This document shows, in pieces, positions 8,120-14,820 of a DNA stretch of 64,000 bases (the first letter of the stretch is position 1; each line of letters starts with the position of its first letter). Below the pieces are notes generated by a model that was not told where the DNA came from, searched no databases, and worked only from the letters and a program-made list of their open reading frames with translations. Both the position numbers and the translations under genes were made by a program. The stretch lies in the NCBI GenBank assembly GCA_964479465.1, contig CAYZMG010000013.1, positions 8,453-72,452 on the forward strand, in the 5' to 3' direction. The DNA is from CADCTB01 sp964479465 (GTDB lineage: Bacteria; Actinomycetota; Acidimicrobiia; Acidimicrobiales; AC-14).

Positions 8120-8917
8120 GTGGGACGGTTCCACCGCCATCCTGACGGTACGGCCCACGAGCACGACGACAGCGGCCACATCGGTGCCAGCAACCACGAC
8201 GCCAGCAACCACGACGCCGGCGACCACAGCGGCTACGCCGTGACCGGCACCTCCCGAGTCGCCGTCCTGGAGGACATCTTCTCCGAGAATGACAGGGTGG
8301 CGGCCGAGAACCGGGCCCGGTACGACGCCGCCGGCGTGCGCACCGTGAACCTGATGTCCTCGCCCGGCGCCGGCAAGACGTCCCTCTTGAAGCACACATT
8401 GGCCCGCCTGGCCGGCGCCGTGCGCATTGGCATCCTCGAGGGCGACATCGCCACCAGCATCGACGCCGATCGCCTGGAGGGCTACGGGGCGGCCGTCGCC
8501 CTGGTCAACACCGGCGCCGGCTTCGGTGGGGAGTGCCACCTCGACGCGGTGATGGTGCAGTCGGGCCTCAGCCGCCTCCCCCTTCCTGACCTCGACCTGC
8601 TGATCATCGAGAACGTCGGCAACCTCGTGTGCCCGGCCGAGTTCAACGTCGGGGAGCATGCGAAGGCGATGGTCTACGCCGTGACCGAGGGCGAGGAGAA
8701 GCCGCTCAAGTACCCGGTGATGTTCCGCGCCGTCGACACCGTCGTGGTGAACAAGGTGGACCTGCTCCCCTACCTGGACTTCGACATGGACCTGTTCCTG
8801 GCCAATCTGCACGACGTGAACCCGAAGGCGACGGTCATCCAGGCCAGCGCCAAGACCGGTGCCGGCGTTGATGAATGGTGCCGGTGGCTAACCGAGTCAT
8901 TACCTAAAATACGTTGA
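8120..8917 (+). CDS. hypB: Hydrogenase nickel incorporation GTPase HypB
   Basis: 265 residues from GTG 8120, with GGAGG seven bases upstream. An upstream in-frame TTG at 8105 is less likely because it precedes that site. The first 40 residues are His/Asp rich with repeated SNHDASNHDAGDH, a likely Ni-storing region as in other HypB proteins. The G domain shows P-loop SSPGAGKTSLL, EGDIATSIDADR, the HypB-type IENVGNLVCPAEFNVGEH and NKVDLL (G4). It hydrolyses GTP to load nickel with HypA. Confidence 0.95.
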   Translation: MGRFHRHPDGTAHEHDDSGHIGASNHDASNHDAGDHSGYAVTGTSRVAVLEDIFSENDRVAAENRARYDAAGVRTVNLMSSPGAGKTSLLKHTLARLAGAVRIGILEGDIATSIDADRLEGYGAAVALVNTGAGFGGECHLDAVMVQSGLSRLPLPDLDLLIIENVGNLVCPAEFNVGEHAKAMVYAVTEGEEKPLKYPVMFRAVDTVVVNKVDLLPYLDFDMDLFLANLHDVNPKATVIQASAKTGAGVDEWCRWLTESLPKIR

Positions 8918-8971
8918 CCGTCTCTCTCACCGACTCGTAAGATACAGGGGCGGCGAGAAAGGCGGTCCCTT

Positions 8972-9256
8972 TTGCTCTACGCGACTGCGCAGGCGCAAGA
9001 AGAAGTAGTAACCCTGTCCGGTTGGTACGTCGGCTACATCATTGCCGCCGTCGTCATCGTCGTGGTGGTGGCAATGGTGGCCATCATCCTCTCCCTCGTG
9101 CGCCGGATCGGCGGCGTGGCCGACGACATCACCGAGGTGCTCGACGAGATTCGCACCAACACCGTCACCATCCCTGCGGTGGGCGCCCTCAACGACAACC
9201 TGCTGAACGTCGTCACGCACGCGGCCCAGGCCCGCACCGCCCTGGCAGGAGGCTGA
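8972..9256 (+). CDS. Single-span membrane protein with helical cytoplasmic tail (1 of 3)
   Basis: 94 residues from TTG 8972. Residues about 18-43 are strongly hydrophobic (YIIAAVVIVVVVAMVAIILS). They are followed by an amphipathic helical segment (RRIGGVADDITEVLDEIRTN) typical of DUF948-like or coiled stalk proteins. It lies 54 bases after hypB and leads two similar small genes. No enzymatic motif. A membrane-anchoring role for the hydrogenase machinery is inference from context. Confidence 0.55.
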   Translation: MLYATAQAQEEVVTLSGWYVGYIIAAVVIVVVVAMVAIILSLVRRIGGVADDITEVLDEIRTNTVTIPAVGALNDNLLNVVTHAAQARTALAGG

Positions 9257-9258
9257 CC

Positions 9259-9543
9259 ATGAACACAACCCTGGCCCTGGCGTCCGACCATGTCACCTTC
9301 TGGTGGATCACCCTCGGTCTGGGCGCCGTCGTCATCTCAGCGGTGATCGTGCTGCTCTTCCTCCTGGAGCTGTACGTGCGCGACCTCGACGCCGGCGTCC
9401 AGCGGGTGTGGGACATGGCGGCCCGGGTCGCCACCCAGACGGCCACCACATGGATGCTGCCCAAGACGGTCGAGCTGGTCGGCGAGTTGGGTACCGAGGT
9501 CCAGCGCCACGTCGACTTCCTCGCCTCTCAGAGGAGTGCGTGA
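9259..9543 (+). CDS. Single-span membrane protein with helical tail (2 of 3)
   Basis: 94 residues from ATG 9259, two bases after the previous stop, with AGGAGG upstream. One hydrophobic span (about residues 15-40, GAVVISAVIVLLFLLELYV), then an amphipathic tail (RVWDMAARVATQTATTW...). It shares architecture, not obvious sequence, with the neighbours at 8972 and 9543, whose start overlaps this gene's last base. Function unknown; context links it to hydrogenase assembly or anchoring. Confidence 0.6.
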   Translation: MNTTLALASDHVTFWWITLGLGAVVISAVIVLLFLLELYVRDLDAGVQRVWDMAARVATQTATTWMLPKTVELVGELGTEVQRHVDFLASQRSA

Positions 9544-9794
9544 TGCGAACCCAAGTGATTCTCTCCGTCGTCGAGGTACTCGCCCTCGTCGGCGTCCTGC
9601 TGTTCTTCCTGCGCCGGATCGACAAGCTCCTCGCCCACATTCAAGGCAACCTCGGCAAGACCGCCGAAGGAGTGGCTGCGGTCGAAGGTCATTGCGAGAT
9701 CATCGGCCCCGGCACCGATGAGATCAACCGCCTTCTCGGCCAGGCGGCCGCAGGACTTACGCAGGCTACCGAGGAGGCCGAGGCGCTGGCATGA
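9543..9794 (+). CDS. Single-span membrane protein with helical tail (3 of 3)
   Basis: 83 residues from ATG 9543 (TGATG overlap with the upstream gene, GAGGAG upstream). Hydrophobic residues about 5-22 (ILSVVEVLALVGVLLFFL) are followed by RRIDKLLAHIQGNLGKTAEG and a helical Ala/Glu-rich tail, giving a membrane-anchored helical protein. It is the last gene before two stem-loops that separate it from the convergent hydrogenase operon. Function unknown. Confidence 0.6.
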   Translation: MRTQVILSVVEVLALVGVLLFFLRRIDKLLAHIQGNLGKTAEGVAAVEGHCEIIGPGTDEINRLLGQAAAGLTQATEEAEALA

Positions 9795-9829
9795 CAATGA
9801 GCGGATCCCTGTAGGATCCCGCCATTGTC
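9793..9829 (+). terminator. Stem-loop after the hypAB operon
   Basis: GACAATGAGCGGATCC and GGATCCCGCCATTGTC pair with one bulge on each side around the loop CTGTA. It lies immediately after the stop of the gene at 9543 and between convergent operons. Confidence 0.6.
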
Positions 9830-9838
9830 TCGAAAACC

Positions 9839-9884
9839 CGGTGCCGGTCTCCGGGGTCGTATCCCCGGAAGCCGGCGCCGTTTT
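9839..9884 (+). terminator. Second stem-loop followed by TTTT
   Basis: Core TCCGGGG / CCCCGGA around a short loop, extended outward by GTGCCGG and CCGGCGCC, followed by TTTT. It is a plausible intrinsic terminator for the plus-strand operon and may also serve the minus-strand hydrogenase operon ending at 9893. Confidence 0.55.
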
Positions 9885-9892
9885 GTGCCGCC

Positions 9893-10330
9893 CTACGCGC
9901 CGGCCCGGGCCCGAGCTACCGCCTCTCGCATGGAGGGCCGGCGGATGGCCGGCTCGTCGTCGGCGTCGTCGACGTCCACGAGCTCCTCGACAGCCACCGC
10001 GGCCGGCGCCGGCCTCGTCCGGCGGGCGGGGCGGGAAACGGGCGGGGGCGCCGGAAGGGGCGGCTGGGCGGCGGCGGCGGCCTGGGCCTCGCCGACGATG
10101 ACCAGCAAACCCTCGAGGTCGTCGTCGATGGCGGCGACGTCGGCGGCCACCCCACCGATCACGTCGCCGACGGGGTCGGTCTGGCCCTTGATCGCGGCCA
10201 CGCCCCCCTTCACCTTGGTCAGCGTGCCGGCGATCTTGCGCAGCGACGCGGCGATGGCGATCAGGTGCACGGCGATGGCGGCCACGATCACGGCGACGAT
10301 CACGAGTAGGACCACGGTTGCAGCATCCAT
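9893..10330 (-). CDS. Single-span membrane protein with Pro/Ala-rich tail
   Basis: 145 residues. Residues about 5-30 are hydrophobic (VVLLVIVAVIVAAIAVHLIA). A helical segment with regularly spaced small residues follows (VKGGVAAIKGQTDPVGDVIG), then a Pro/Ala linker and an acidic stretch (VEELVDVDDADDEP). Overall plan resembles the three small proteins on the facing strand. It is the last gene of the hydrogenase operon. Unknown function; a structural or anchoring role is inference. Confidence 0.6.
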   Translation of the reverse strand: MDAATVVLLVIVAVIVAAIAVHLIAIAASLRKIAGTLTKVKGGVAAIKGQTDPVGDVIGGVAADVAAIDDDLEGLLVIVGEAQAAAAAQPPLPAPPPVSRPARRTRPAPAAVAVEELVDVDDADDEPAIRRPSMREAVARARAGA

Positions 10331-10360
10331 TGGGATCTGTCCTTTCGTTGCGGGCGGGGA

Positions 10361-10609
10361 TTAGAGGAGGGCGGCGAGCGCGGTGCCGTACCGGCCGACG
10401 AGGCCGCGCGCCGCTCCGGTCAGGCGCTTGGTCTCGACCAGCTTGGGAACCGCCTCCAGGTTCCGGCTGAGGGCGAGGCCGTGCTCGAGGGTCACCTCAG
10501 CCAGCTTGCTGATGGCCCACAGACGGCGGACCACCCGGCCGGCGTACAGCAGCAGTAGCGGGGTGACCACGAGCAGGAGGACCAGATTGGCGACCCACAA
10601 AAGCTCCAT
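10361..10609 (-). CDS. Single-span membrane protein in the hydrogenase operon
   Basis: 82 residues from ATG 10609. Hydrophobic residues about 4-24 (LWVANLVLLLVVTPLLLLYA) are followed by a basic, helical tail (RVVRRLWAISKLAEVTLEHG). A longer frame to 10831 overlaps the upstream gene out of frame and has shadow composition, so I used the internal ATG. It is 17 bases downstream of the Cas4-like gene. It belongs with the other single-span helical proteins at this locus. Confidence 0.6.
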   Translation of the reverse strand: MELLWVANLVLLLVVTPLLLLYAGRVVRRLWAISKLAEVTLEHGLALSRNLEAVPKLVETKRLTGAARGLVGRYGTALAALL

Positions 10610-10626
10610 CGACGACTTCCTCTCTC

Positions 10627-11586
10627 TCAGCGGCCCGGATGGGGACCGGGCCCGAACGTGGGGGGAGCGGCGCCCCGTCCCATCGACCACGTGGCGCCGC
10701 CGAGGCGCCCTTCCTGCACGAGGACCGGCGGGCGCCGGCGGTAGCCGGTTTCGAGGAGGGCCTCGGCGTCGGCGCCGGCATCGAGAGCGATGCACGGCGG
10801 CCGGTACATGCATGCGGAGCAGACGTCCCAACCCGGCGCCGGGTAGACGGCCAGAGCGGTGCTGGTCATGTCGCGTGCCTCGCAGCCGAGCTTGTGGCGG
10901 GCCTGCTCCAGTTCGGCCAGGCCGCGCCGGACCGGCGTCCGCCGGAACGTCTCATCGGCGCCGTCGCCGTCGGTGCGCAGCTCGTTGTAGATGACGCCGG
11001 CGATATCCATGCCAAGGTTCGACCGCCCCCACGCCCAGCAGCAGGCGGCGCCGGCCTCGTCGAGGACGAGCGCATCCTGCGCCGCCCAGCCCTCGCCGAT
11101 GCGGTGGTCGACGAGCCAGTAGGTGTTGAAGGCGTCGACGACCACGAGGTCGACGCGGTCGGAGTAGTGCACCGCCGCCCCGTCGCCGGCGGCCAGGTCC
11201 CGCTGCGGGTCGGTCGGGTCAGGCACCCGGACCTCAATGTCGGTCTCCACGCGCAGCGGCGTGAACAGGTCCACCTCCGGCGCCCAGTCGAAGTAGCGGC
11301 CCAGGAGCGCCTCGCCCTTTCCCGCGAGACCCTCGTAGCCGGCGGGCCAGGCGGTGACCACGCGACGGTAGGCCTCGAAGGCGAGTGGCCGGACGATGGC
11401 GCGGCCCCATTCCCACATGCCGGGGAAGTACCAGACGGCCAACGCCGCCCGGACCGCGTCGCCGACGTCCAGCTCGGTGAGCTTGACGTCCGGTTCCCAG
11501 CCCTGGCGCAGCTGGGAGCCGAAGTCCCAGGCCCGCCGGCAGCGCTTGAAGGCCCGCCGGTCGGCGGCCGTGATGAGGACCGCCAC
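10627..11586 (-). CDS. Cas4/AddB-like PD-(D/E)XK nuclease-fold protein with Fe-S type Cys cluster
   Basis: 319 residues. The N-terminal FKRCRRAWDF resembles the Cys-Pro-Arg-(R/K) helix of the RecB/Cas4 family. Near residue 150 is DRVDLVVVDAFNTYWLVDHR, which aligns with the (G)xxDLV...(V)DYK core motif but has Arg where the catalytic Lys is expected. The C-terminal CSACMYRPPC gives C-x2-C-x5-C, the spacing of the 4Fe-4S cluster of Cas4/AddB, with the N-terminal Cys as fourth ligand. It lies inside the hydrogenase operon between the YtxH-like gene and a small membrane gene. Nuclease activity is doubtful; a redox or structural role is possible. Confidence 0.6.
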   Translation of the reverse strand: MAVLITAADRRAFKRCRRAWDFGSQLRQGWEPDVKLTELDVGDAVRAALAVWYFPGMWEWGRAIVRPLAFEAYRRVVTAWPAGYEGLAGKGEALLGRYFDWAPEVDLFTPLRVETDIEVRVPDPTDPQRDLAAGDGAAVHYSDRVDLVVVDAFNTYWLVDHRIGEGWAAQDALVLDEAGAACCWAWGRSNLGMDIAGVIYNELRTDGDGADETFRRTPVRRGLAELEQARHKLGCEARDMTSTALAVYPAPGWDVCSACMYRPPCIALDAGADAEALLETGYRRRPPVLVQEGRLGGATWSMGRGAAPPTFGPGPHPGR

Positions 11587-11599
11587 ACTACGGCGAGGC

Positions 11600-11809
11600 T
11601 CAGGCGATGCGCCGGAGCTTGGCCCCGGAACCCTCGCCCAGCGCGTTGGTGCCGTTCTTGACCACGTCGGCCAGTATCCCGATTGCGCTGCCCGCCAGCT
11701 CCTTGAGCTCCCCCGACGAGATGATCGTCTTGAGCGCCCCGGTCATCTCCTCGTACGCCTCGGCGCCGGCCCTCGTACCGAACAGGTAGCCGAGCCCGAA
11801 CCCGATCAT
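11600..11809 (-). CDS. Small YtxH-like protein
   Basis: 69 residues from ATG 11809 (TGATG overlap with the hypC stop); a GTG at 11818 would add three residues. It opens MIGFGLGYLFGTRAGAEAYE, a Gly-rich hydrophobic start followed by G-T-R-A-G as in YtxH-type proteins, then an amphipathic helix. It is probably membrane associated. It sits between hypC and the Cas4-like gene in the hydrogenase operon; role unknown. Confidence 0.6.
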   Translation of the reverse strand: MIGFGLGYLFGTRAGAEAYEEMTGALKTIISSGELKELAGSAIGILADVVKNGTNALGEGSGAKLRRIA

Positions 11810-12057
11810 CACACCCACTGGTCAACCTCCGTGTCGTTGTTCCCCATCAGTTGCAGCCCCTCCAGGGCCTTGCGGGCCTCGGCAGGGTCGATCTTGTTCA
11901 TGGCGAAGCCCACGTGGATGAGGACGTAGTCGCCCGCCTCGAGTGGCTCCTCGAGCATGCCGATGTTGATGGTGGCCTCCTCGCCGAGCACGTCGATGGT
12001 GGCCAGGTGGGGGTTGTCACGCAGGGCGACGACTCTTCCCGGGATGCCGAGGCACAT
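11809..12057 (-). CDS. hypC: Hydrogenase maturation chaperone HypC/HybG family
   Basis: 82 residues, normal size. It opens with the diagnostic MCLGIPGRV, whose Cys2 binds the Fe(CN)2CO precursor and the large-subunit Cys. It carries the GDYVLIHVGFAMNKIDPAEA segment of the family. It would pair with HypD (not in this window) and hand the iron centre to HhyL. The start ATG follows directly on the TAG of the 39-aa microprotein. Its close packing with the structural genes suggests a dedicated chaperone for this hydrogenase. Confidence 0.93.
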   Translation of the reverse strand: MCLGIPGRVVALRDNPHLATIDVLGEEATINIGMLEEPLEAGDYVLIHVGFAMNKIDPAEARKALEGLQLMGNNDTEVDQWV

Positions 12058-12177
12058 CTACATCCTCCGCAGTCGGAAGTACCGTGCCAGGTCGGGGATG
12101 GAGATGACGACGAGGCCGAGCGCGGCCACGATGCCCATCCCGACGAGGATGGTGGCGACGATGCCGATGGTCCGCAC
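12058..12177 (-). CDS. Single-span microprotein, 39 aa (DUF6893-like), tandem copy 2
   Basis: GTG at 12177 immediately after the TAG of the first copy; its own TAG abuts the hypC ATG. The sequence opens MRTIGIVATILVGMGIVAAL (one membrane span) and ends IPDLARYFRLRRM. The C-terminal P-D-(I/L)-A-R-Y-(L/F)-(K/R)-x-R-x-M signature is shared with the upstream 34-aa protein. I recall small actinobacterial proteins of this type (DUF6893) near hydrogenase genes. Too short for usual gene callers; the shared motif and seamless packing argue it is translated. Confidence 0.7.
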   Translation of the reverse strand: MRTIGIVATILVGMGIVAALGLVVISIPDLARYFRLRRM

Positions 12178-12282
12178 CTACATCTCCCGCATCTTGAGGT
12201 AACGGGCGATATCAGGTAGCGACCTCATCGCCACCCCCGCCAGCGCGGCGAAGAAAAGCGACATCAAGAGACGGCGGATCAT
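12178..12282 (-). CDS. Single-span microprotein, 34 aa (DUF6893-like), tandem copy 1
   Basis: ATG at 12282, stop TAG at 12178-12180. It opens with one hydrophobic span (MIRRLLMSLFFAALAGVAMR) and ends with a basic tail, LPDIARYLKMREM. Aligned with the next gene, the tail conserves P-D-x-A-R-Y-x-(K/R)-x-R-x-M. It lies 25 bases after the maturation-protease gene and GGAGC precedes the start. Probably a membrane-bound helper for the hydrogenase; its target is unknown. Confidence 0.7.
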   Translation of the reverse strand: MIRRLLMSLFFAALAGVAMRSLPDIARYLKMREM

Positions 12283-12307
12283 GTTCGGTGCTCCTTCCCG
12301 ACATAGC

Positions 12308-12805
12308 TCATAGGCCGACGATCACCGCCGGCGTGGTGGACAACTGTTCCTGCACGAGCTCTTCGATCACGCGAATGGCCTCGTCGATGGAGGCCTCGAC
12401 CGGCGCCGACAGCCCCATGTGCTCGTCCATGGCGGATGGCTGGCACCCGACCACGAGCATGCGGCCTACGGTCCCGCCGAGGCCGGCGAGGAGGCCCATG
12501 ACCGCGGCCGGCTCGAGGTCGTGGGCATCGGGCGCCACGTCCTCTCCGCCGCCGAGCTCGGGCTCGAACACCGTGATCGTGCCCGGGTCCTCGCCGAGAT
12601 CGAGCGTGTCGACGAGGATAACGAGGTCGTAGGCGCCCTCGAGGAGCTCGTAGGCCAGATGGACGCCCCGGATGCCGTACTCGTCGACCCGCACCCCTTC
12701 GGGGATTGGCCGCCGGCGCATGCGGGTGGCCACCTCCACGCCGAAGGCGTCGTCGCCGAGGAAGATGTTGCCGACGCCGACCACGAAGATCCGCGCCTCA
12801 CTCAT
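12308..12805 (-). CDS. Hydrogenase maturation protease (HyaD/HycI family)
   Basis: 165 residues from ATG 12805. It opens MSEARIFVVGVGNIFLGDDA, the family N-terminus with the Glu/Asp nickel-sensing residue (GDDAFG); further on come VDTLDLGEDPGT and the His/Met-containing C-terminal helix region (MDEHMGLSAP). It would cleave the C-terminal peptide of the large subunit after nickel insertion. The start overlaps the upstream 453-aa gene's TGA (ATGA). Longer N-terminal starts are shadow sequence. Confidence 0.9.
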   Translation of the reverse strand: MSEARIFVVGVGNIFLGDDAFGVEVATRMRRRPIPEGVRVDEYGIRGVHLAYELLEGAYDLVILVDTLDLGEDPGTITVFEPELGGGEDVAPDAHDLEPAAVMGLLAGLGGTVGRMLVVGCQPSAMDEHMGLSAPVEASIDEAIRVIEELVQEQLSTTPAVIVGL

Positions 12806-14163
12806 CCCACGAACTCGAGCTCGTCGGGGCGGAAGTAGAGGTACCGGCCGTGAGCGCGCGCCATGTCGGTGCCGGGGTCTTCGTCGAGGGTACACGCGAA
12901 CTGCGTCTCGCCGTCGACGTCGAAGAACACGCCCTCGACCGTGGCCGTCTTGCCGACGAGGAACATGTCGTGGGCATCAGCCCGCCCGGTGGGCCGTAGG
13001 CGGACGTGAGCGCCGCGGCCCACCGGGTGGGAACCGACCAGGGCGGTGTCGGTCCACGGGTCGACCGAGGCATCCATGCCCGGGTCCCACCAGGGCGTCT
13101 CACCGGGAGCCGCCGGGTCGAGCGGGGCGTCCAGGCGCGGCGTCGTGACCGTGCGCAAATAGCGCACAGCGCCGTGCAGCTTGTCGAACAGCTCCGGTGG
13201 CATGGCATCGACCCGGTCGATGATCGCCGCCGCCCGCTCGTCGGTCCCCCGGGCCTCGTGCTTCTCCTCGTCGGTGAGCGTCAGGACGCGCAGGGCCAGG
13301 ATCTCGTCGATCTCGGTGGAGTCGAACATGTCGCCGGCGCTCTCGGGCGCGATCTCGGGGTAGTCGTAGAGAGTGATCGGCGAGGACAGCACCACGCTGC
13401 GGTCGCCTTCGTCGCCGATCATCACTGGCCAGGTGCCCTCGTTCTTGCACGATGCAACCGCAGGGGCGGCGAACTCCGGGTAGTCGATCAGGGACAGGAA
13501 CTGGCCGTGGTGCACGGCAAGGAGCGTGTGCACCGCAGCGAGCGAACGACGGACGACGTCGTCGCGCGGCGCCCCCGGCCGCGACCATGGTGTGACGTTG
13601 GAAACCTCCACCGTGAACTTCACCAGTGGGTAGGGGCCGTCGAGCCGATCGGCCGACACCCGAACCTCGGCGGAGACAGCCTGCCGCTCGCGTACGACCC
13701 GGCCGGCCCCGCCGAGGTCCTCCACCGTGCGTACGGGCGCCAGCTCGAAGGGAACCACGCGCTCCCCCAGGCCGAGGGCTTCCACGTCGAGCTCCTCCTC
13801 GACCGCCTCGTCCCATGCCGTCCAGCGGTGCCCGTCGACCTCCAGAGAGGCCACGGGATTGCCCGCCGCATCCTCGATGCTGCGGGACTGCACTCGCAGG
13901 AAGCGCAGCTTCAAGTCGACGATCGGCCGTGACCCCTCGACCAGCACCTCGGTGCGCAGAAACCACCGCTCGCCGGCGTCGGCCTCGCAGTGCTCCTTCG
14001 GAGCCACGACGCCGAACTGCCAGCGGATCTGGTTTTTGGCCGCCGACGCCCGGTACGGGTACAGGACATAGCCCTCGTACAGGACGGCGTCGGCGACCTT
14101 GCGGGCGCGCTCGAATCCCTCGAGGGTGGAGCGAACCGTCGAGGACCGGGCCGACACGGTCAC
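12802..14163 (-). CDS. Conserved-type hydrogenase-operon protein of unknown function, 453 aa
   Basis: GTG at 14163 overlaps the upstream stop as GTGA; the stop overlaps the protease start. The sequence is rich in beta-like and acidic segments with no signal peptide or membrane span (examples: VLYEGYVLYPYRASAAKNQ near residue 25, GTWPVMIGDEGDRSVVLSSP near 250, ARAHGRYLYFRPDELEFVG at the end). No catalytic motif is evident. Its place between DUF6084-like and the protease strongly suggests a role in assembly or function of the group 1h enzyme. I cannot name the family. Confidence 0.75.
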   Translation of the reverse strand: MTVSARSSTVRSTLEGFERARKVADAVLYEGYVLYPYRASAAKNQIRWQFGVVAPKEHCEADAGERWFLRTEVLVEGSRPIVDLKLRFLRVQSRSIEDAAGNPVASLEVDGHRWTAWDEAVEEELDVEALGLGERVVPFELAPVRTVEDLGGAGRVVRERQAVSAEVRVSADRLDGPYPLVKFTVEVSNVTPWSRPGAPRDDVVRRSLAAVHTLLAVHHGQFLSLIDYPEFAAPAVASCKNEGTWPVMIGDEGDRSVVLSSPITLYDYPEIAPESAGDMFDSTEIDEILALRVLTLTDEEKHEARGTDERAAAIIDRVDAMPPELFDKLHGAVRYLRTVTTPRLDAPLDPAAPGETPWWDPGMDASVDPWTDTALVGSHPVGRGAHVRLRPTGRADAHDMFLVGKTATVEGVFFDVDGETQFACTLDEDPGTDMARAHGRYLYFRPDELEFVG

Positions 14164-14810
14164 CCGTCCACCCCGCTCAGGGGGCCGCTCGGGCCCTCGG
14201 ATTCCTTCAGCAGCGCCTCGATGGCCTGCTCCCAGGTCGGAAGCGCCCGTTCCGCCTTGAACCGCTCGAGGTCGTCGAGGGTGTCGCGGCGGAGCCGGAT
14301 CCAGCCGCTGTTGGGGAAGTACAGGTCCATGAGCTGGCGCCAGACCGCAGCCGGCATCTTGACGTGGGACTCCTTGTGCCACGGCACCGGCTCGACGCCC
14401 GCGGCCGAGAAGATCGTCCCGTTGAACAGGAGCACCAGGGGCACGTCGCCGTCGTCGAGGGCGTGCAGGTACTTGGCCGCGGCCACTTCGAAGTCGTAGG
14501 TGCAGGGGACCGGAACATCGACCTCGGTCGTCCCCGTGAAGCCGGCGACCATCGTCATGGCGTGGGTCCAGAGGAAAGGCTTGAGCGTGTCGCCCCACCG
14601 CGGCGTCTCGCCGAAGATGGCGAGCAGGCGCTCCTCCTCCGCCGGCGCGTACCGGCGCTTCTGGGGCTCGATGCGGATCTGGCACCGCAGCGAGACCGAG
14701 TGGACCGCCTGTCCCGTCGTCTCGTCGATCTTCAGCTTGAACAGCAGCGTGGGCGCAGCGGCGTAGGGGTCCGGCGTGACGCCCAGGACCGCGAAGTCCA
14801 GATCGCTCAT
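14160..14810 (-). CDS. DUF6084-like hydrogenase-operon protein with repeat-derived C-terminus
   Basis: 216 residues opening MSDLDFAVLGVTPDPYAAAP, followed by APTLLFKLKI, which is how I remember DUF6084 proteins of hydrogenase loci beginning. A single beta-rich domain runs to about residue 190. The last residues, SEGPSGPLSGVDG, are encoded by a copy of the 30-base repeat that also interrupts the formate dehydrogenase gene at 37496, so the natural C-terminus was probably extended by repeat insertion. The role is unknown. The next gene starts in a GTGA overlap. Confidence 0.75.
   Translation of the reverse strand: MSDLDFAVLGVTPDPYAAAPTLLFKLKIDETTGQAVHSVSLRCQIRIEPQKRRYAPAEEERLLAIFGETPRWGDTLKPFLWTHAMTMVAGFTGTTEVDVPVPCTYDFEVAAAKYLHALDDGDVPLVLLFNGTIFSAAGVEPVPWHKESHVKMPAAVWRQLMDLYFPNSGWIRLRRDTLDDLERFKAERALPTWEQAIEALLKESEGPSGPLSGVDG
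14171..14198 (-). repeat. Isolated copy of the GPSGPLSG-encoding 30-base repeat
   Basis: On the minus strand this reads GAGGGCCCGAGCGGCCCCCT followed by GAGCGGGG. It matches unit 1 at 37496-37525 except for single-base differences, and is read in the same frame (EGPSGPLSG). It occupies the 3' end of the DUF6084-like gene. Confidence 0.85.
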
Positions 14811-14820
14811 GTGGACGCGC

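Noticed and set aside
10627..11586. CRISPR-associated Cas4
   Set aside because: No CRISPR array or other cas gene is present and the catalytic Lys is Arg; hydrogenase context is stronger.
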